64,000 nt of DNA. Origin: Pseudogracilibacillus sp. (GTDB lineage Bacteria > Bacillota > Bacilli > Bacillales > Amphibacillaceae). The position numbers were made by a program, and so were the translations under genes. The notes beneath the pieces were generated by a model. The model saw nothing but the letters and a program-made list of their open reading frames with translations. It searched no databases and was not told the origin of the DNA. The DNA lies in assembly GCA_026169815.1 (NCBI GenBank), contig JAPFDT010000025.1:124001-188000 (forward strand), read 5' to 3'. Shown here one piece after another: positions 37,623 through 46,784 of the stretch (within the stretch, counting starts at the first letter, position 1; each line of letters starts with the position of its first letter).

Positions 37623-38612
37623 ATGAGTTTATATGTAGTAGTAATGTCAATAGCGATTAGTTTTCTAATCACCGTCCTCATAAGCCCAATTATTATTCCT
37701 TTTTTAAGAAGATTAAAATTTGGTCAAAGCATTCGTGAGGAAGGACCACAATCTCACTTAGCGAAATCAGGGACACCTACGATGGGTGGGGTCATGATTA
37801 TTGTAAGCATAGCAATTACATCCTTAATTATCGTTACAAAATTTGTGAACACATCAATAACATATGAATATTGGTTATTACTATTTGTATTATTAAGTTA
37901 TGGATTAATCGGTTTTTTGGATGATTTTATAATTGTTGCAATGAAACGAAACTTAGGGTTAAATTCGTTACAAAAATTAATTGGGCAAATTGTTATAGCG
38001 GTTATTTTTTATGTAACATTAATGATGAATGATTTTCCAACTTATGTAGCGATACCAGGCACATCCATTCAGTGGGAACTTGGATGGCTATATCCCTTAT
38101 TAATTGTATTTATGCTTGTTGGTTCTTCAAATGCGGTTAATTTAACGGATGGTTTAGACGGTCTTCTTGCAGGAACCGCAACTGTAGCATTTGGAGCTTT
38201 TGCTTTGATAGCTTCTTATCATTATCCGGAATTTGAAACAATTACGGTTTTTGCTTTAACTGTAATAGGAGCTTTATTAGGATTTTTAGTATTCAATGCT
38301 CATCCAGCTAAAGTGTTTATGGGAGATACCGGATCACTTAGTTTAGGAGCGGCAATTGCTGCTATAGCGATTTTAACTAAAATGGAAATTATTTTAGTTA
38401 TTATTGGTGGAGTATTCGTGATAGAAACCTTATCTGTCATTATTCAAGTTATTTCATTTAAAACAACAGGAAAAAGAGTATTTAAAATGAGTCCACTCCA
38501 TCACCATTTTGAATTATTAGGTTGGTCAGAATGGCGTGTTGTCACAACATTTTGGATTGTAGGTATTATATTTGCAGTAATAGGTATTTTAATAGGGGTG
38601 CAGTTGTCTTGA
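37623..38612 (+). CDS. mraY: Phospho-N-acetylmuramoyl-pentapeptide transferase MraY
   Basis: Ten-helix membrane enzyme that makes lipid I. 329 residues with the expected catalytic segments [29 protein letters not shown] and the HHHFE loop ([12 protein letters not shown]). AGGAGGAG before the ATG. The stop overlaps the TTG start of murD by 4 nt. Confidence 0.97.
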   Translation: MSLYVVVMSIAISFLITVLISPIIIPFLRRLKFGQSIREEGPQSHLAKSGTPTMGGVMIIVSIAITSLIIVTKFVNTSITYEYWLLLFVLLSYGLIGFLDDFIIVAMKRNLGLNSLQKLIGQIVIAVIFYVTLMMNDFPTYVAIPGTSIQWELGWLYPLLIVFMLVGSSNAVNLTDGLDGLLAGTATVAFGAFALIASYHYPEFETITVFALTVIGALLGFLVFNAHPAKVFMGDTGSLSLGAAIAAIAILTKMEIILVIIGGVFVIETLSVIIQVISFKTTGKRVFKMSPLHHHFELLGWSEWRVVTTFWIVGIIFAVIGILIGVQLS

Positions 38613-39958
38613 GAACATTAAAAAACTTTCCATATAAGCACGCACTTGTACTAGGTTTAGCGAAAAGTGGTACAGCTGCTGCAACGATATTATTAAATAA
38701 TAATGTACATGTTCGAATCAATGATTACAATACAAAGCCTGATGCGGACATTGTCACTGAATTTGGTCGACTTGGCGCAGAAGTCGTCGTTGGATCTCAT
38801 CCATTATCGATATTAGAAGGAATCGACATCATTGTGAAAAATCCTGGTATTCCTTATAGTAATGTTATTTTAAAAGAGGCAGAAGAACGTAACATTCCAA
38901 TTATTACTGAAATTGAATTAGCTGCATCATTAGCAGGTGATAATAAATTGATTGGAATCACTGGTTCAAATGGAAAAACGACAACTACTTCTTTAGTTTA
39001 TCAAATGTTAGAAGCAAGTGAACGACAAACAAAACTAGCAGGTAATATTGGGGTTGTTGCTTCAGAGGTTGCTGAAACGTTAGAAGAAGATGACCTATTA
39101 TTGTTAGAGTTATCATCATTTCAATTAATGGGTGTTCATAAGTTTAAACCGCATGTTGTTGCATTATTGAATTTATTTGATGCGCATTTAGATTATCATG
39201 GATCAGTGGACGCGTATATTGCAGCAAAGAAAAATATAATCATCAATCAAACAGAGGATGATTATATTGTTTATAATTCAGATGATACGAGAGTCGTAAC
39301 AGCAATAGAAAATGCAAAAGCGATACGCATCCCATTTTCAACTGTGAAACAACATACTGAAGGTGCATGGTTAGATGATTATTATATGTATTTTAAAGAT
39401 GAAAAAATAATCGAATTACAAGATATTGTCTTAGTTGGTGATCATAATAAAGAAAATATTTTAGCAGCTATAGCAGTTTCGTTAACGATGGGGGCAACAA
39501 AGGCTGGCATTCATCACGTATTAACAACATTTACAGGTGTGGAGCATCGATTGCAATATGTGGCTAATATAAAGGATCGTTTATTTTATAATGATTCAAA
39601 AGCGACTAATATGTTGGCGACAGAAAAAGCACTCCAATCATTCCAACAACCTACTATTTTATTAGCGGGTGGATTAGATCGTGGCGATGATTATGAACAA
39701 TTGATTCCTTATTTACAAAATGTTAGAGAAATGGTTGTTTTTGGTGAAACAGCAGATCAATTAAGTGATTTAGCTATTAAACAACAAATAAAAGTGAATA
39801 AAGTCGAAAATGTGAAAGAAGCGGCTCAAGTTGCTTATGCTCATTCCGAACCAGGTGATGTTATTTTATTATCACCGGCATGTGCAAGTTGGGACCAATA
39901 TAAAACTTTTGAAGAGAGAGGGAATATGTTTATCCAAGCTGTGCATACATTAGCGTAG
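38609..39958 (+). CDS. murD: UDP-N-acetylmuramoylalanine--D-glutamate ligase
   Basis: Adds D-Glu to UDP-MurNAc-L-Ala. 449 residues from a TTG start at 38609, chosen because it overlaps the mraY stop (TTGA), has AGGGGTG upstream and gives the family N-terminus ([15 protein letters not shown]). An in-frame upstream extension inside mraY is not real. ATP loop [13 protein letters not shown] and C-terminal [19 protein letters not shown] are typical. The TAG stop is fused with a strong AGGAGG. Confidence 0.96.
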   Translation: MRTLKNFPYKHALVLGLAKSGTAAATILLNNNVHVRINDYNTKPDADIVTEFGRLGAEVVVGSHPLSILEGIDIIVKNPGIPYSNVILKEAEERNIPIITEIELAASLAGDNKLIGITGSNGKTTTTSLVYQMLEASERQTKLAGNIGVVASEVAETLEEDDLLLLELSSFQLMGVHKFKPHVVALLNLFDAHLDYHGSVDAYIAAKKNIIINQTEDDYIVYNSDDTRVVTAIENAKAIRIPFSTVKQHTEGAWLDDYYMYFKDEKIIELQDIVLVGDHNKENILAAIAVSLTMGATKAGIHHVLTTFTGVEHRLQYVANIKDRLFYNDSKATNMLATEKALQSFQQPTILLAGGLDRGDDYEQLIPYLQNVREMVVFGETADQLSDLAIKQQIKVNKVENVKEAAQVAYAHSEPGDVILLSPACASWDQYKTFEERGNMFIQAVHTLA

Positions 39959-39971
39959 GAGGATATCATAA

Positions 39972-40007
39972 TTGCACTCTCATATTATAAAAAATCCTCC
40001 GTTATAA
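39972..40007 (+). CDS. Possible 11-residue leader peptide upstream of spoVE
   Basis: TTG frame of 11 codons plus TAA, peptide MHSHIIKNPPL. AGGAGG (39957-39962) overlaps the murD stop and lies 9 nt upstream, although no other gene start is in range. The frame runs through the 5' arm of the hairpin that contains the spoVE binding site and stops in its loop. A Pro-Pro pair falls at the hairpin. This is the pattern of a translated leader that would open the hairpin, but it is inference from sequence only. Confidence 0.35.
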   Translation: MHSHIIKNPPL

Positions 40008-40019
40008 GGAGGTTTTTTT
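39989..40019 (+). promoter_or_regulatory. Hairpin enclosing the spoVE ribosome binding site
   Basis: AAAAAA-T-CCTCC (39989-40000) pairs with GGAGG-T-TTTTTT (40008-40019) around a 7-nt loop, with one T-T mismatch. The GGAGG at 40008-40012 is the spoVE Shine-Dalgarno, 7 nt before its ATG. It looks like an intrinsic terminator and a translation-blocking hairpin at once. Confidence 0.7.
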
Positions 40020-41132
40020 ATGTGGAAAGATCGCTTATTACAGAAACGAACCCCTGATTTAATATTATTATTACTTGTCGGGATGTTATTAATCGTTGGC
40101 TTATTAATGGTGTACAGTTCATCACACGTTTGGGCAGAATATAAGTATGGTGATAGTTATTTTTTTGTTAAAAGACAATTATTATTTATGATTGTCGGAC
40201 TAGTTGGTATGACCATCATAACTTACACGCCGTATGAAATTTGGAAACGATACGTTACTGTTATTTTAGTAGGATGTTTTTTATTGTTAATCATTGTTTT
40301 AATTCCTGGAATAGGTTTAGTTCGTGGAGGTGCCCAGAGTTGGATAGGAATAGGTGCTTTTAGTATTCAACCGTCAGAATTTATGAAGTTAGGGTTGATT
40401 TTATTTTTAGCAGCTTATTTAACATACCACCACCGGAATATAACGAAGTTTACAATTGGTTTCTTATTCCCTATTTGTTTGATCGTTGTAGCGTTTGCTC
40501 TTATTATGCTCCAACCTGATTTTGGTACAGGCATAGTGTTAGTTGGTACATGTGTGTTAATGCTGTACATAGCAGGAGTCAGATTAAAGTATTTTGCTTA
40601 TTTAAGTATAGTAGGAGTAGTAGGTTTTAGTTTCTTAATTATTTCTGCTCCGTATCGTTTGAGTCGAATAACTTCTTTTTTAAATCCGTGGGAAGATCCT
40701 TTAGGGGACGGTTTTCAAATTATCCAATCATTATATGCGATTGGTCCTGGAAAGTTAATGGGTGTTGGTTTTGATAACAGTTTGCAAAAGCATTTTTATT
40801 TACCAGAACCACAAACAGACTTTATTTTTGCGATAATTGGAGAAGAGTTCGGGTTTATTGGGGCTGTTTTTGTTATCGTGTTATTTTTATTATTATGTTT
40901 TCGAAGTTTTTATATTTTATATTATGTTAAAGATCCGTTTGCGCGTTATATTGCTTTTGGGATTATTGCTATGATATTAATTCAAGTGATGATTAATATA
41001 AGTGTAGTTATTGGTCTTATTCCAGTAACAGGTATAACATTGCCTTTTCTAAGTTACGGAGGTTCCTCATTAACAATAACATTATGTTCAATAGGATTAT
41101 TATTAAATATAAGTATGTATAGTAAACTATAG
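40020..41132 (+). CDS. spoVE: SEDS glycosyltransferase SpoVE
   Basis: FtsW/RodA-family membrane enzyme for spore cortex peptidoglycan, partner of SpoVD. 370 residues with about ten helices, IQPSEFMKLGLI, DGFQIIQSLYAIGPG, TDFIFAIIGEEFG and PLPFLSYGGSS-like TLPFLSYGGSS. Position after murD identifies it as SpoVE rather than FtsW, which is at 1997. The binding site sits in a hairpin. In B. subtilis murG and murB follow; here a terminator follows and then divIB. Confidence 0.93.
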   Translation: MWKDRLLQKRTPDLILLLLVGMLLIVGLLMVYSSSHVWAEYKYGDSYFFVKRQLLFMIVGLVGMTIITYTPYEIWKRYVTVILVGCFLLLIIVLIPGIGLVRGGAQSWIGIGAFSIQPSEFMKLGLILFLAAYLTYHHRNITKFTIGFLFPICLIVVAFALIMLQPDFGTGIVLVGTCVLMLYIAGVRLKYFAYLSIVGVVGFSFLIISAPYRLSRITSFLNPWEDPLGDGFQIIQSLYAIGPGKLMGVGFDNSLQKHFYLPEPQTDFIFAIIGEEFGFIGAVFVIVLFLLLCFRSFYILYYVKDPFARYIAFGIIAMILIQVMINISVVIGLIPVTGITLPFLSYGGSSLTITLCSIGLLLNISMYSKL

Positions 41133-41156
41133 GAAATAGAGCGGTTAATATAGTAT

Positions 41157-41203
41157 AAAGAGGTAGGAACAAAACATAGTTTTGTCTCTACCTCTTTATT
41201 TAT
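41157..41203 (+). terminator. Terminator after spoVE
   Basis: AAAGAGGTAG-g-AACAAAA pairs with TTTTGT-ct-CTACCTCTTT, then an AT-rich T-containing tail. It splits the dcw cluster between spoVE and divIB. Confidence 0.85.
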
Positions 41204-41355
41204 TTGATATTAAAAAAGGCATATTTTAATTACATTTAGATAACAGATTATTAAATTATAGTTTAAAAATGATAATGATTTTATTAAATAGCGTTATAAC
41301 CCGTGATAAACATTGAATTAATCATTAATTAATACTATACTTTACTAATATCAGA

Positions 41356-41364
41356 TGTTATAAT
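41356..41364 (+). promoter_or_regulatory. Extended -10 promoter candidate for divIB-ftsA
   Basis: TGTTATAAT (extended -10, TGNTATAAT) 61 nt before divIB; the -35 is weak. It fits the terminator upstream, which would leave divIB-ftsAZ needing its own promoter. Confidence 0.5.
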
Positions 41365-41425
41365 TCAGATAATGTATAGATATAAATCTAGATGTTAATT
41401 CAATTCAGTAAAAAGGAAGAAATTA

Positions 41426-42169
41426 ATGGAAAAAAAGAAGATAATTTCCATCGAAGATCGTATTCCCAAACTTAAAGAAGCTAGAAAAAAGAAAGCTAAT
41501 AGAAGACTAATCTTTTATTTAACGCTCTTTTTTCTATTAATAGCCTTCGTAGTATATCTTCAATCACCTTTCAGTCATATTAAAGATATCGTAGTATTAA
41601 ACAATAAAGCATTATCTGATGATACAGTTATTCAAGCTAGTGATATTTCATTAAATGAAAACATTTGGATGTTAAATCGTAAAGGAACTGTGAAAAAAAT
41701 ACAGAATCATCCTGTAATAGAATCAGTTAAAGTGAAACGAAAACTTCCTAATACTGTAGAAATCAATGTAGTAGAGAAAGAAATAATTGGATTTTTAAAG
41801 GAAGAATCTAAGTATCATCCTGTCATAAAAGATGGTATGATTGTTAAAAAGAGCGGTATCCCTTATAAAGGGAATTACCCTTTATTAAAAGATTTTAAAG
41901 ATGATGCGTTTTTGAAACATATGGCGCAAGAACTTAATGAATTACCTAATGATTTATTTAATTTAATTTCAGAAATAACATGGAACCCAACGGATAAAAA
42001 TAAATATAAGATTGAACTCTATATGAATGATGGATTTATTGTTCAATCAACAATGAGGGATTTTGCAGATAAAATGAAGTCATATCCTTCTATCGTTTCT
42101 CAATTAGATGAGGATGATAAAGGAATTATCCATATGGGTGTTGGTACATACTTTGAGAAGGTAGATTAG
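41426..42169 (+). CDS. divIB: Cell division protein DivIB (FtsQ)
   Basis: Bitopic division protein of 247 residues: charged cytosolic N-terminus (1-27), one membrane helix (about 28-46), POTRA domain (about 50-120: HIKDIVVLNNKALSDDTVIQASDI, followed by VKVKRKLPNTVEINVVEKEI) and a beta domain. It stabilises FtsL and DivIC at the septum. AAAAGGAAGAA precedes the ATG. 29 nt before ftsA. Confidence 0.93.
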   Translation: MEKKKIISIEDRIPKLKEARKKKANRRLIFYLTLFFLLIAFVVYLQSPFSHIKDIVVLNNKALSDDTVIQASDISLNENIWMLNRKGTVKKIQNHPVIESVKVKRKLPNTVEINVVEKEIIGFLKEESKYHPVIKDGMIVKKSGIPYKGNYPLLKDFKDDAFLKHMAQELNELPNDLFNLISEITWNPTDKNKYKIELYMNDGFIVQSTMRDFADKMKSYPSIVSQLDEDDKGIIHMGVGTYFEKVD

Positions 42170-42198
42170 TAATGGTTGTAATTGGAGGTGCCTAGTAA

Positions 42199-43494
42199 TT
42201 GAATAATGGAGAAGTGTTAGTTAGTTTAGATATTGGAACATCCGAAGTAAAAGTAATTGTTGGAGAAGTATTAGAAGATTCATTAAATATAATTGGAGTA
42301 GGTACCGCTAAATCAAAGGGAATGAAAAAAGGTGCAATTGTAGACATTGATCAGACTGTTTATGCGATTAGAGAAGCAGTAGAACAAGCTGAACATATGG
42401 TAGATATGTCTATTACTCGAGTAATTGTTGCTGTTAATGGTAATCATGTTCAATTACATCCTTGTCATGGTGTTGTAGCAGTACAAAGTGAAGATCGAGA
42501 AATAAGTGATGAAGATATTGATCGTGTAATTGATGGTGCGCAAGTAATGTCACTTCCTCCTGAACGTGAAATTATTGATGTTATTCCAAAGCAATTTATA
42601 GTGGATGGCCTAGACGAAATAACGGATCCTCGTGGCATGATAGGGGTTCGTTTAGAATTAGAAGGAACAATTATTACTTGTTCTAAGACAGTTTTGCACA
42701 ATATACTTAAATGTGTAGAACGAGCAGAATTAACGATTACGGATATTTGTTTGCAGCCATTGGCAGCAGGTTCGATTTCGTTATCAAGTGATGAACGTAA
42801 CTTAGGTGTCGCACTTATAGATGTTGGTGGCGGCTGTACAACAGTTTCTGTCTTTCATCAAGACCATTTAGTTTCTACCTCTGTCATTCCATTAGGTGGA
42901 GATAATATAACGAAAGATATTTCGATTGGTTTAAGGACATCTACTGAAGAAGCAGAAGAAATTAAATTGCAACATGGACATGCCTTTTATGCACACGCTC
43001 GAGATGATGAAACATTTGAAGCAACAATAATTGGCAGTAATCAAAAGGAATTATATAATCAGCTCCAAATTTCTGATATGATTGAAGCTAGATTAGAAGA
43101 AATATTTATGTTATCTATTAAAGAGTTAAGAAGAAATGGATTTGATGATTTACGTGGTGGTTTTGTCTTAACAGGTGGTACAATGAAGATGCAAGGTGTA
43201 CTCGAATTAGCAGAAGATGTATTTCAGTCAAATGCGCGCATTGCAATTCCAGATTATATTGGAGTTAGAGAGCCGCAATACACTGTTGCAGTAGGTACAT
43301 TGCAATTTGCTTATCATAACGCGAAGATTCAAGGAAAAGATTTAGAACCTGCGATGATAGTTAGTGAAGATAATTCAAAAAGATCTACTAAAACAAAACA
43401 ACCGAAACAACCAAAAGAACCAAAACCACAACCTAGTAATAAAGAATCTAAGCAATCAAAAGTAACAAATTTCTTTAAATCTTTTTTCGAATAA
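42199..43494 (+). CDS. ftsA: Cell division protein FtsA
   Basis: Actin-like ATPase that tethers FtsZ to the membrane. 431 residues. Phosphate-1 loop VSLDIGTSEVKVIVGE, the 1C domain, phosphate-2 VALIDVGGGCTTVSVF and adenosine motif GGFVLTGGTMKMQG. A Lys/Pro-rich linker (about 395-420) leads to the C-terminal amphipathic membrane helix VTNFFKSFFE. TTG start at 42199 with GGAGGTG upstream. Confidence 0.96.
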   Translation: MNNGEVLVSLDIGTSEVKVIVGEVLEDSLNIIGVGTAKSKGMKKGAIVDIDQTVYAIREAVEQAEHMVDMSITRVIVAVNGNHVQLHPCHGVVAVQSEDREISDEDIDRVIDGAQVMSLPPEREIIDVIPKQFIVDGLDEITDPRGMIGVRLELEGTIITCSKTVLHNILKCVERAELTITDICLQPLAAGSISLSSDERNLGVALIDVGGGCTTVSVFHQDHLVSTSVIPLGGDNITKDISIGLRTSTEEAEEIKLQHGHAFYAHARDDETFEATIIGSNQKELYNQLQISDMIEARLEEIFMLSIKELRRNGFDDLRGGFVLTGGTMKMQGVLELAEDVFQSNARIAIPDYIGVREPQYTVAVGTLQFAYHNAKIQGKDLEPAMIVSEDNSKRSTKTKQPKQPKEPKPQPSNKESKQSKVTNFFKSFFE

Positions 43495-43561
43495 ACCACG
43501 TTCTATAAAAATGAGCGTTTTTCTCTAGATTACTAGTGATATAACTTTAGGAGGACAAATG

Positions 43562-44689
43562 ATGTTAGAATTTGATATGAGCTCAGACCAACTTGCGACA
43601 ATTAAAGTTGTTGGAGTTGGTGGAGGTGGAAATAACGCAGTTAACAGGATGATTGACCACGGTGTTGAAGGTGTAGAATTTATTGCCGTAAATACAGATG
43701 CGCAAGCTTTAAATTTATCAAAAGCAGAAATTAAATTACAAATTGGTGAAAAATTAACACGTGGATTAGGCGCAGGTGCTAACCCTGAAATTGGGAAAAA
43801 GGCAGCTGAAGAAAGTCGAGAACAAATAGAAGAAGTATTACAAGGTGCTGATATGATTTTTGTAACAGCAGGTAAAGGTGGAGGTACTGGAACTGGTGCT
43901 GCGCCTGTTATTGCAGAAATCGCTAAAGAATTAGGAGCTTTAACGGTAGGGGTAGTGACACGTCCGTTTTCATTTGAAGGAATGCGCCGTCAAAAGCAAG
44001 CTAAAAATGGTATTGATGCATTAAAAGATAGTGTTGATACATTAATTGTTATTCCAAATGATCGTTTATTAGAAATTGTTGATAAAAACACACCAATGCT
44101 TGAAGCATTTAGAGAAGCAGATAACGTACTACGTCAAGGTGTTCAAGGTATTTCTGATTTAATTGCTAAACCAGGATTAATTAACGTAGACTTTGCCGAC
44201 GTAAAGACAATTATGTCAGACAAAGGTTCTGCTTTAATGGGAATAGGTGTAGCTACAGGCGAAAGTCGAGCAGTTGAAGCTGCTAAAAAGGCTATTTCTT
44301 CACCATTATTAGAGACTTCAATTGATGGAGCACAAGGAATCTTAATGAATATTTCTGGTGGCCCTAGTTTAAGTTTATTTGAAGTACAAGAAGCAGCAGA
44401 TTTAGTAACATCGGCTGCAGCAGATGAAGTAAATGTTATTTTTGGTAATGTTATTAATGAAAATTTAAAAGAGGAAGTAATTGTAACGGTAATTGCAACA
44501 GGTTTTGATGAATCTGTACAACCTCAGACACAAGTAGGAGCACGTCCTGCTAGAGTACAACATCAACATGCAGCGACAAATTCACCAGCAGAACCTGCTG
44601 AATCAAAGGTACGTGAAGAACCTCTTGAACACGATGAGGACACACTAGATATTCCAACGTTTTTAAGAAATCGTAATAATCGAAGATAA
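43562..44689 (+). CDS. ftsZ: Cell division protein FtsZ
   Basis: Tubulin-like GTPase forming the Z ring. 375 residues: tubulin signature [17 protein letters not shown]7-loop region [11 protein letters not shown], a flexible linker and the conserved C-terminal peptide [13 protein letters not shown], which binds FtsA and SepF. Start: two adjacent ATGs (43559, 43562) follow AGGAGG; the second has better spacing (7 nt) and gives the family N-terminus MLEFD. A strong terminator follows. Confidence 0.98.
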   Translation: MLEFDMSSDQLATIKVVGVGGGGNNAVNRMIDHGVEGVEFIAVNTDAQALNLSKAEIKLQIGEKLTRGLGAGANPEIGKKAAEESREQIEEVLQGADMIFVTAGKGGGTGTGAAPVIAEIAKELGALTVGVVTRPFSFEGMRRQKQAKNGIDALKDSVDTLIVIPNDRLLEIVDKNTPMLEAFREADNVLRQGVQGISDLIAKPGLINVDFADVKTIMSDKGSALMGIGVATGESRAVEAAKKAISSPLLETSIDGAQGILMNISGGPSLSLFEVQEAADLVTSAAADEVNVIFGNVINENLKEEVIVTVIATGFDESVQPQTQVGARPARVQHQHAATNSPAEPAESKVREEPLEHDEDTLDIPTFLRNRNNRR

Positions 44690-44708
44690 CTATATAGGTC
44701 ACTAATGC

Positions 44709-44748
44709 AAGGTTCTAATTATCTTATTTGATAATTAGAACCTTTTTT
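44709..44748 (+). terminator. Terminator after ftsZ
   Basis: Perfect 15-bp stem AAGGTTCTAATTATC (44709-44723)/GATAATTAGAACCTT (44730-44744) followed by T5. Confidence 0.95.
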
Positions 44749-44782
44749 GTGTTTTACAAAATTGATCTTAATTTAAAGGGTT

Positions 44783-44933
44783 TTTGTCAAGTAATGAAAG
44801 TAAACGCGTCTATAACTAAATCAAAAGTTCGTGTTTCAAACGCTTAAAAATATAATTTGCTATTTGTCGTAGAAATTAGTCGTGTGACACGATGCAAAAT
44901 ATGACATAGTTCTAAGAGACAAATGACTATACT
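44783..44933 (+). promoter_or_regulatory. spoIIG promoter with candidate Spo0A boxes
   Basis: ATGACA (44901-44906) and TATACT (44928-44933) are 21 bp apart, an overlong spacer like that of the Spo0A-activated SigA promoter of B. subtilis spoIIG. Two upstream 0A-box-like sites, TTTGTCAAGTA (44783-44793) and TTTGTCGTAGA (44863-44873), each match TTTGTCRAAAA at about 9 of 11 positions by eye. An inverted TTTGTCTCTTA lies at 44913-44923. Confidence 0.6.
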
Positions 44934-44997
44934 ACAAGTAGCTTAAAAAATCATTCTGTTATACAGATGATTATTTTTCTTGGAAGGATCGATTGAG

Positions 44998-45921
44998 TTG
45001 ATAGTATATCTTGATATTATCCTCTTATTAAATATTGTGTTCAATGCAATGATTTTAATGTTAACTCGATATTTTGTTCGTTCAAACCGATCAAAAAAAA
45101 GAATTATTTACGGTTCTATTGTAGCTTCTCTGTTAGTAGTTATCGAAATGTATTTACCGCTATCTTCTATGTTTAACTTTGTAAGCAAAATAATGTACTC
45201 CATTATTATTGTAATCATCACTTTAGGTTGGAACGGAATAATGAGTTTATGTAAACATATTGGTGTTTTTTATTTTACATCATTCTCTATTGGAGGTGGG
45301 ATGTTTGGTTTTCATTATTTATTAAAAGATATGTTCACTTATCATGCGGAAAGTCCATTTTTGACAGTAAGAAATATTTACGGAGAAGATATTCAACTTA
45401 TGTTTGTTGTAGTTAGTTTTCCTTTAATATGGTTTTTTACGAAACGTCGGATGGATGAACATGTACAAGTTAAAATAAAATATGATCAATTTTACAAGGT
45501 TCGTTTAACATTAAATGGACAATCATATGAGACAACAGGTTATATTGATAGCGGAAATCATTTAATCGATCCAATAACTAGACGACCTGTTGTATTGTGT
45601 GATGAAGGGTTTTTAAAACATTTTTTTAACGAAGAAGATTGGCAAGTACTAGTAAATTGTGTGCAAAACACTAATGACACAGATTTACCAGCATCGATAG
45701 AACATAAAGTTTTCATCGTTCCTTTTCAAGGTGTTGGAGGTGAAACGAATTTTTTATATACGATTAAACCAGATGAAATTATTGTTTTTTATGAAGGGAA
45801 ACAACTTACTACATCTCAAGTATTAGTAGGCATACAGCTGCAATCATTAACTGAAGATAGACAATATCAATGTTTGTTACACCCTCAATTAATTCATTTT
45901 TCAACTGAAAAATCAGCATAA
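44998..45921 (+). CDS. spoIIGA: Sporulation sigma-E factor processing peptidase
   Basis: Membrane-embedded aspartic protease that activates pro-SigE after the septal signal. 307 residues: five membrane helices in the first half (about 1-150), then the protease domain with the catalytic D-S-G motif (TGYIDSGNHLIDP). The TTG at 44998 is chosen for the family N-terminus (IVYLDIILLLN) and GGAAGGA upstream; an in-frame TTG six codons earlier overlaps the binding site. sigE follows 18 nt later. Confidence 0.95.
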   Translation: MIVYLDIILLLNIVFNAMILMLTRYFVRSNRSKKRIIYGSIVASLLVVIEMYLPLSSMFNFVSKIMYSIIIVIITLGWNGIMSLCKHIGVFYFTSFSIGGGMFGFHYLLKDMFTYHAESPFLTVRNIYGEDIQLMFVVVSFPLIWFFTKRRMDEHVQVKIKYDQFYKVRLTLNGQSYETTGYIDSGNHLIDPITRRPVVLCDEGFLKHFFNEEDWQVLVNCVQNTNDTDLPASIEHKVFIVPFQGVGGETNFLYTIKPDEIIVFYEGKQLTTSQVLVGIQLQSLTEDRQYQCLLHPQLIHFSTEKSA

Positions 45922-45939
45922 AGATAAGGAGAATGTACT

Positions 45940-46653
45940 GTGTGGAGAAATCGCTTAAGACTATGGTGGAATAAAATCTTAATAAAATTGCGCATTAAAC
46001 GAGGAGAAATATATTATATAGGAGGAAAGACAGCTCTTCCTGCCCCGTTAGAAAAAGCAAAAGAACGAGAAACTTTGAAGAAATTAGCAAAAGGCGATCA
46101 AGCTGCGCGGGCAACTTTAATTGAACATAATTTAAGGCTAGTTGTATATATAGCTCGTAAATTTGAAAATACAGGTATTCATATTGAAGATTTAGTTAGT
46201 ATTGGTTCTATTGGTTTAATTAAAGCTGTAAATACATTTAATCCAGAAAAGAAAATAAAATTAGCAACATATGCTTCCAGATGTATCGAGAATGAGATTT
46301 TAATGTATTTAAGAAAAACAAGCCGTATGAAAACGGAAGTTTCTTTTGATGAACCATTAAATGTGGATTGGGATGGTAATGAATTGTTGCTGTCTGATGT
46401 ATTAGGAACTGAAGTAGATATTATTACAAAGAATTTAGAAACAAAGGTTGATAAACAGTTATTATTAAATGCTGTTTCGACATTAAATGGTCGTGAAAAA
46501 CAAATTATGGAAATGCGTTTTGGTTTAGTAGGTGAAGAGGAAAAAACGCAAAAAGATGTTGCTGATTTGTTAGGTATTTCGCAATCATATATTTCTCGAT
46601 TAGAAAAGAAAATAATTAAAAGATTACAAAAAGAATTTAAAAAAATGATTTAG
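45940..46653 (+). CDS. sigE: RNA polymerase sporulation sigma factor SigE
   Basis: Mother-cell sigma factor, made as an inactive precursor. 237 residues. The N-terminal pro-sequence with amphipathic helix (about 1-27) is followed by the processing-site region E-I-Y-Y-I-G-G, then regions 2 ([45 protein letters not shown]) and 4 ([24 protein letters not shown]). GTG start at 45940 after AAGGAGAAT. In an operon with spoIIGA, its activating protease. Confidence 0.97.
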   Translation: MWRNRLRLWWNKILIKLRIKRGEIYYIGGKTALPAPLEKAKERETLKKLAKGDQAARATLIEHNLRLVVYIARKFENTGIHIEDLVSIGSIGLIKAVNTFNPEKKIKLATYASRCIENEILMYLRKTSRMKTEVSFDEPLNVDWDGNELLLSDVLGTEVDIITKNLETKVDKQLLLNAVSTLNGREKQIMEMRFGLVGEEEKTQKDVADLLGISQSYISRLEKKIIKRLQKEFKKMI

Positions 46654-46716
46654 TTGTTTCCTTAGAAGGTAATAGCAATTACGTGAAATAATGTTCGATT
46701 ATCAAAAAACTGTCGT

Positions 46717-46744
46717 GCATAAAAAAAACTCCCTAGGACATACT
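46717..46744 (+). promoter_or_regulatory. Forespore (SigF/SigG-type) promoter candidate of sigG
   Basis: GCATA (46717-46721), 14-bp spacer, GGACATACT (46736-46744). The latter fits the GGnnAnnnT -10 of SigF/SigG promoters. Initiation would be expected near 46750, about 35 nt before the sigG start. Confidence 0.5.
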
Positions 46745-46773
46745 TATTTTTGAGCAGTATGACTACTTGGGAG
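46729..46773 (+). promoter_or_regulatory. Leader hairpin hiding the sigG ribosome binding site
   Basis: CTCCC (46729-46733) pairs with GGGAG (46769-46773) and CATACT (46739-46744) with AGTATG (46756-46761). The GGGAGGG at 46769-46775 is the sigG Shine-Dalgarno. A comparable inhibitory leader hairpin is known for B. subtilis sigG (spoIIIG). The 5' arm overlaps the forespore promoter, so only read-through transcripts from spoIIG would form it. Confidence 0.65.
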
Positions 46774-46784
46774 GGTAAAAGAGA

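Noticed and set aside
38522-38608. In-frame upstream extension of murD inside mraY
   Set aside because: The TTG at 38609 overlapping the mraY stop gives the conserved MurD start; the extension is mraY in another frame.
39989-40019. Plain intrinsic terminator after murD
   Set aside because: The 3' arm is the spoVE ribosome binding site at ideal spacing, so a pure terminator reading is incomplete; kept as a regulatory hairpin instead.
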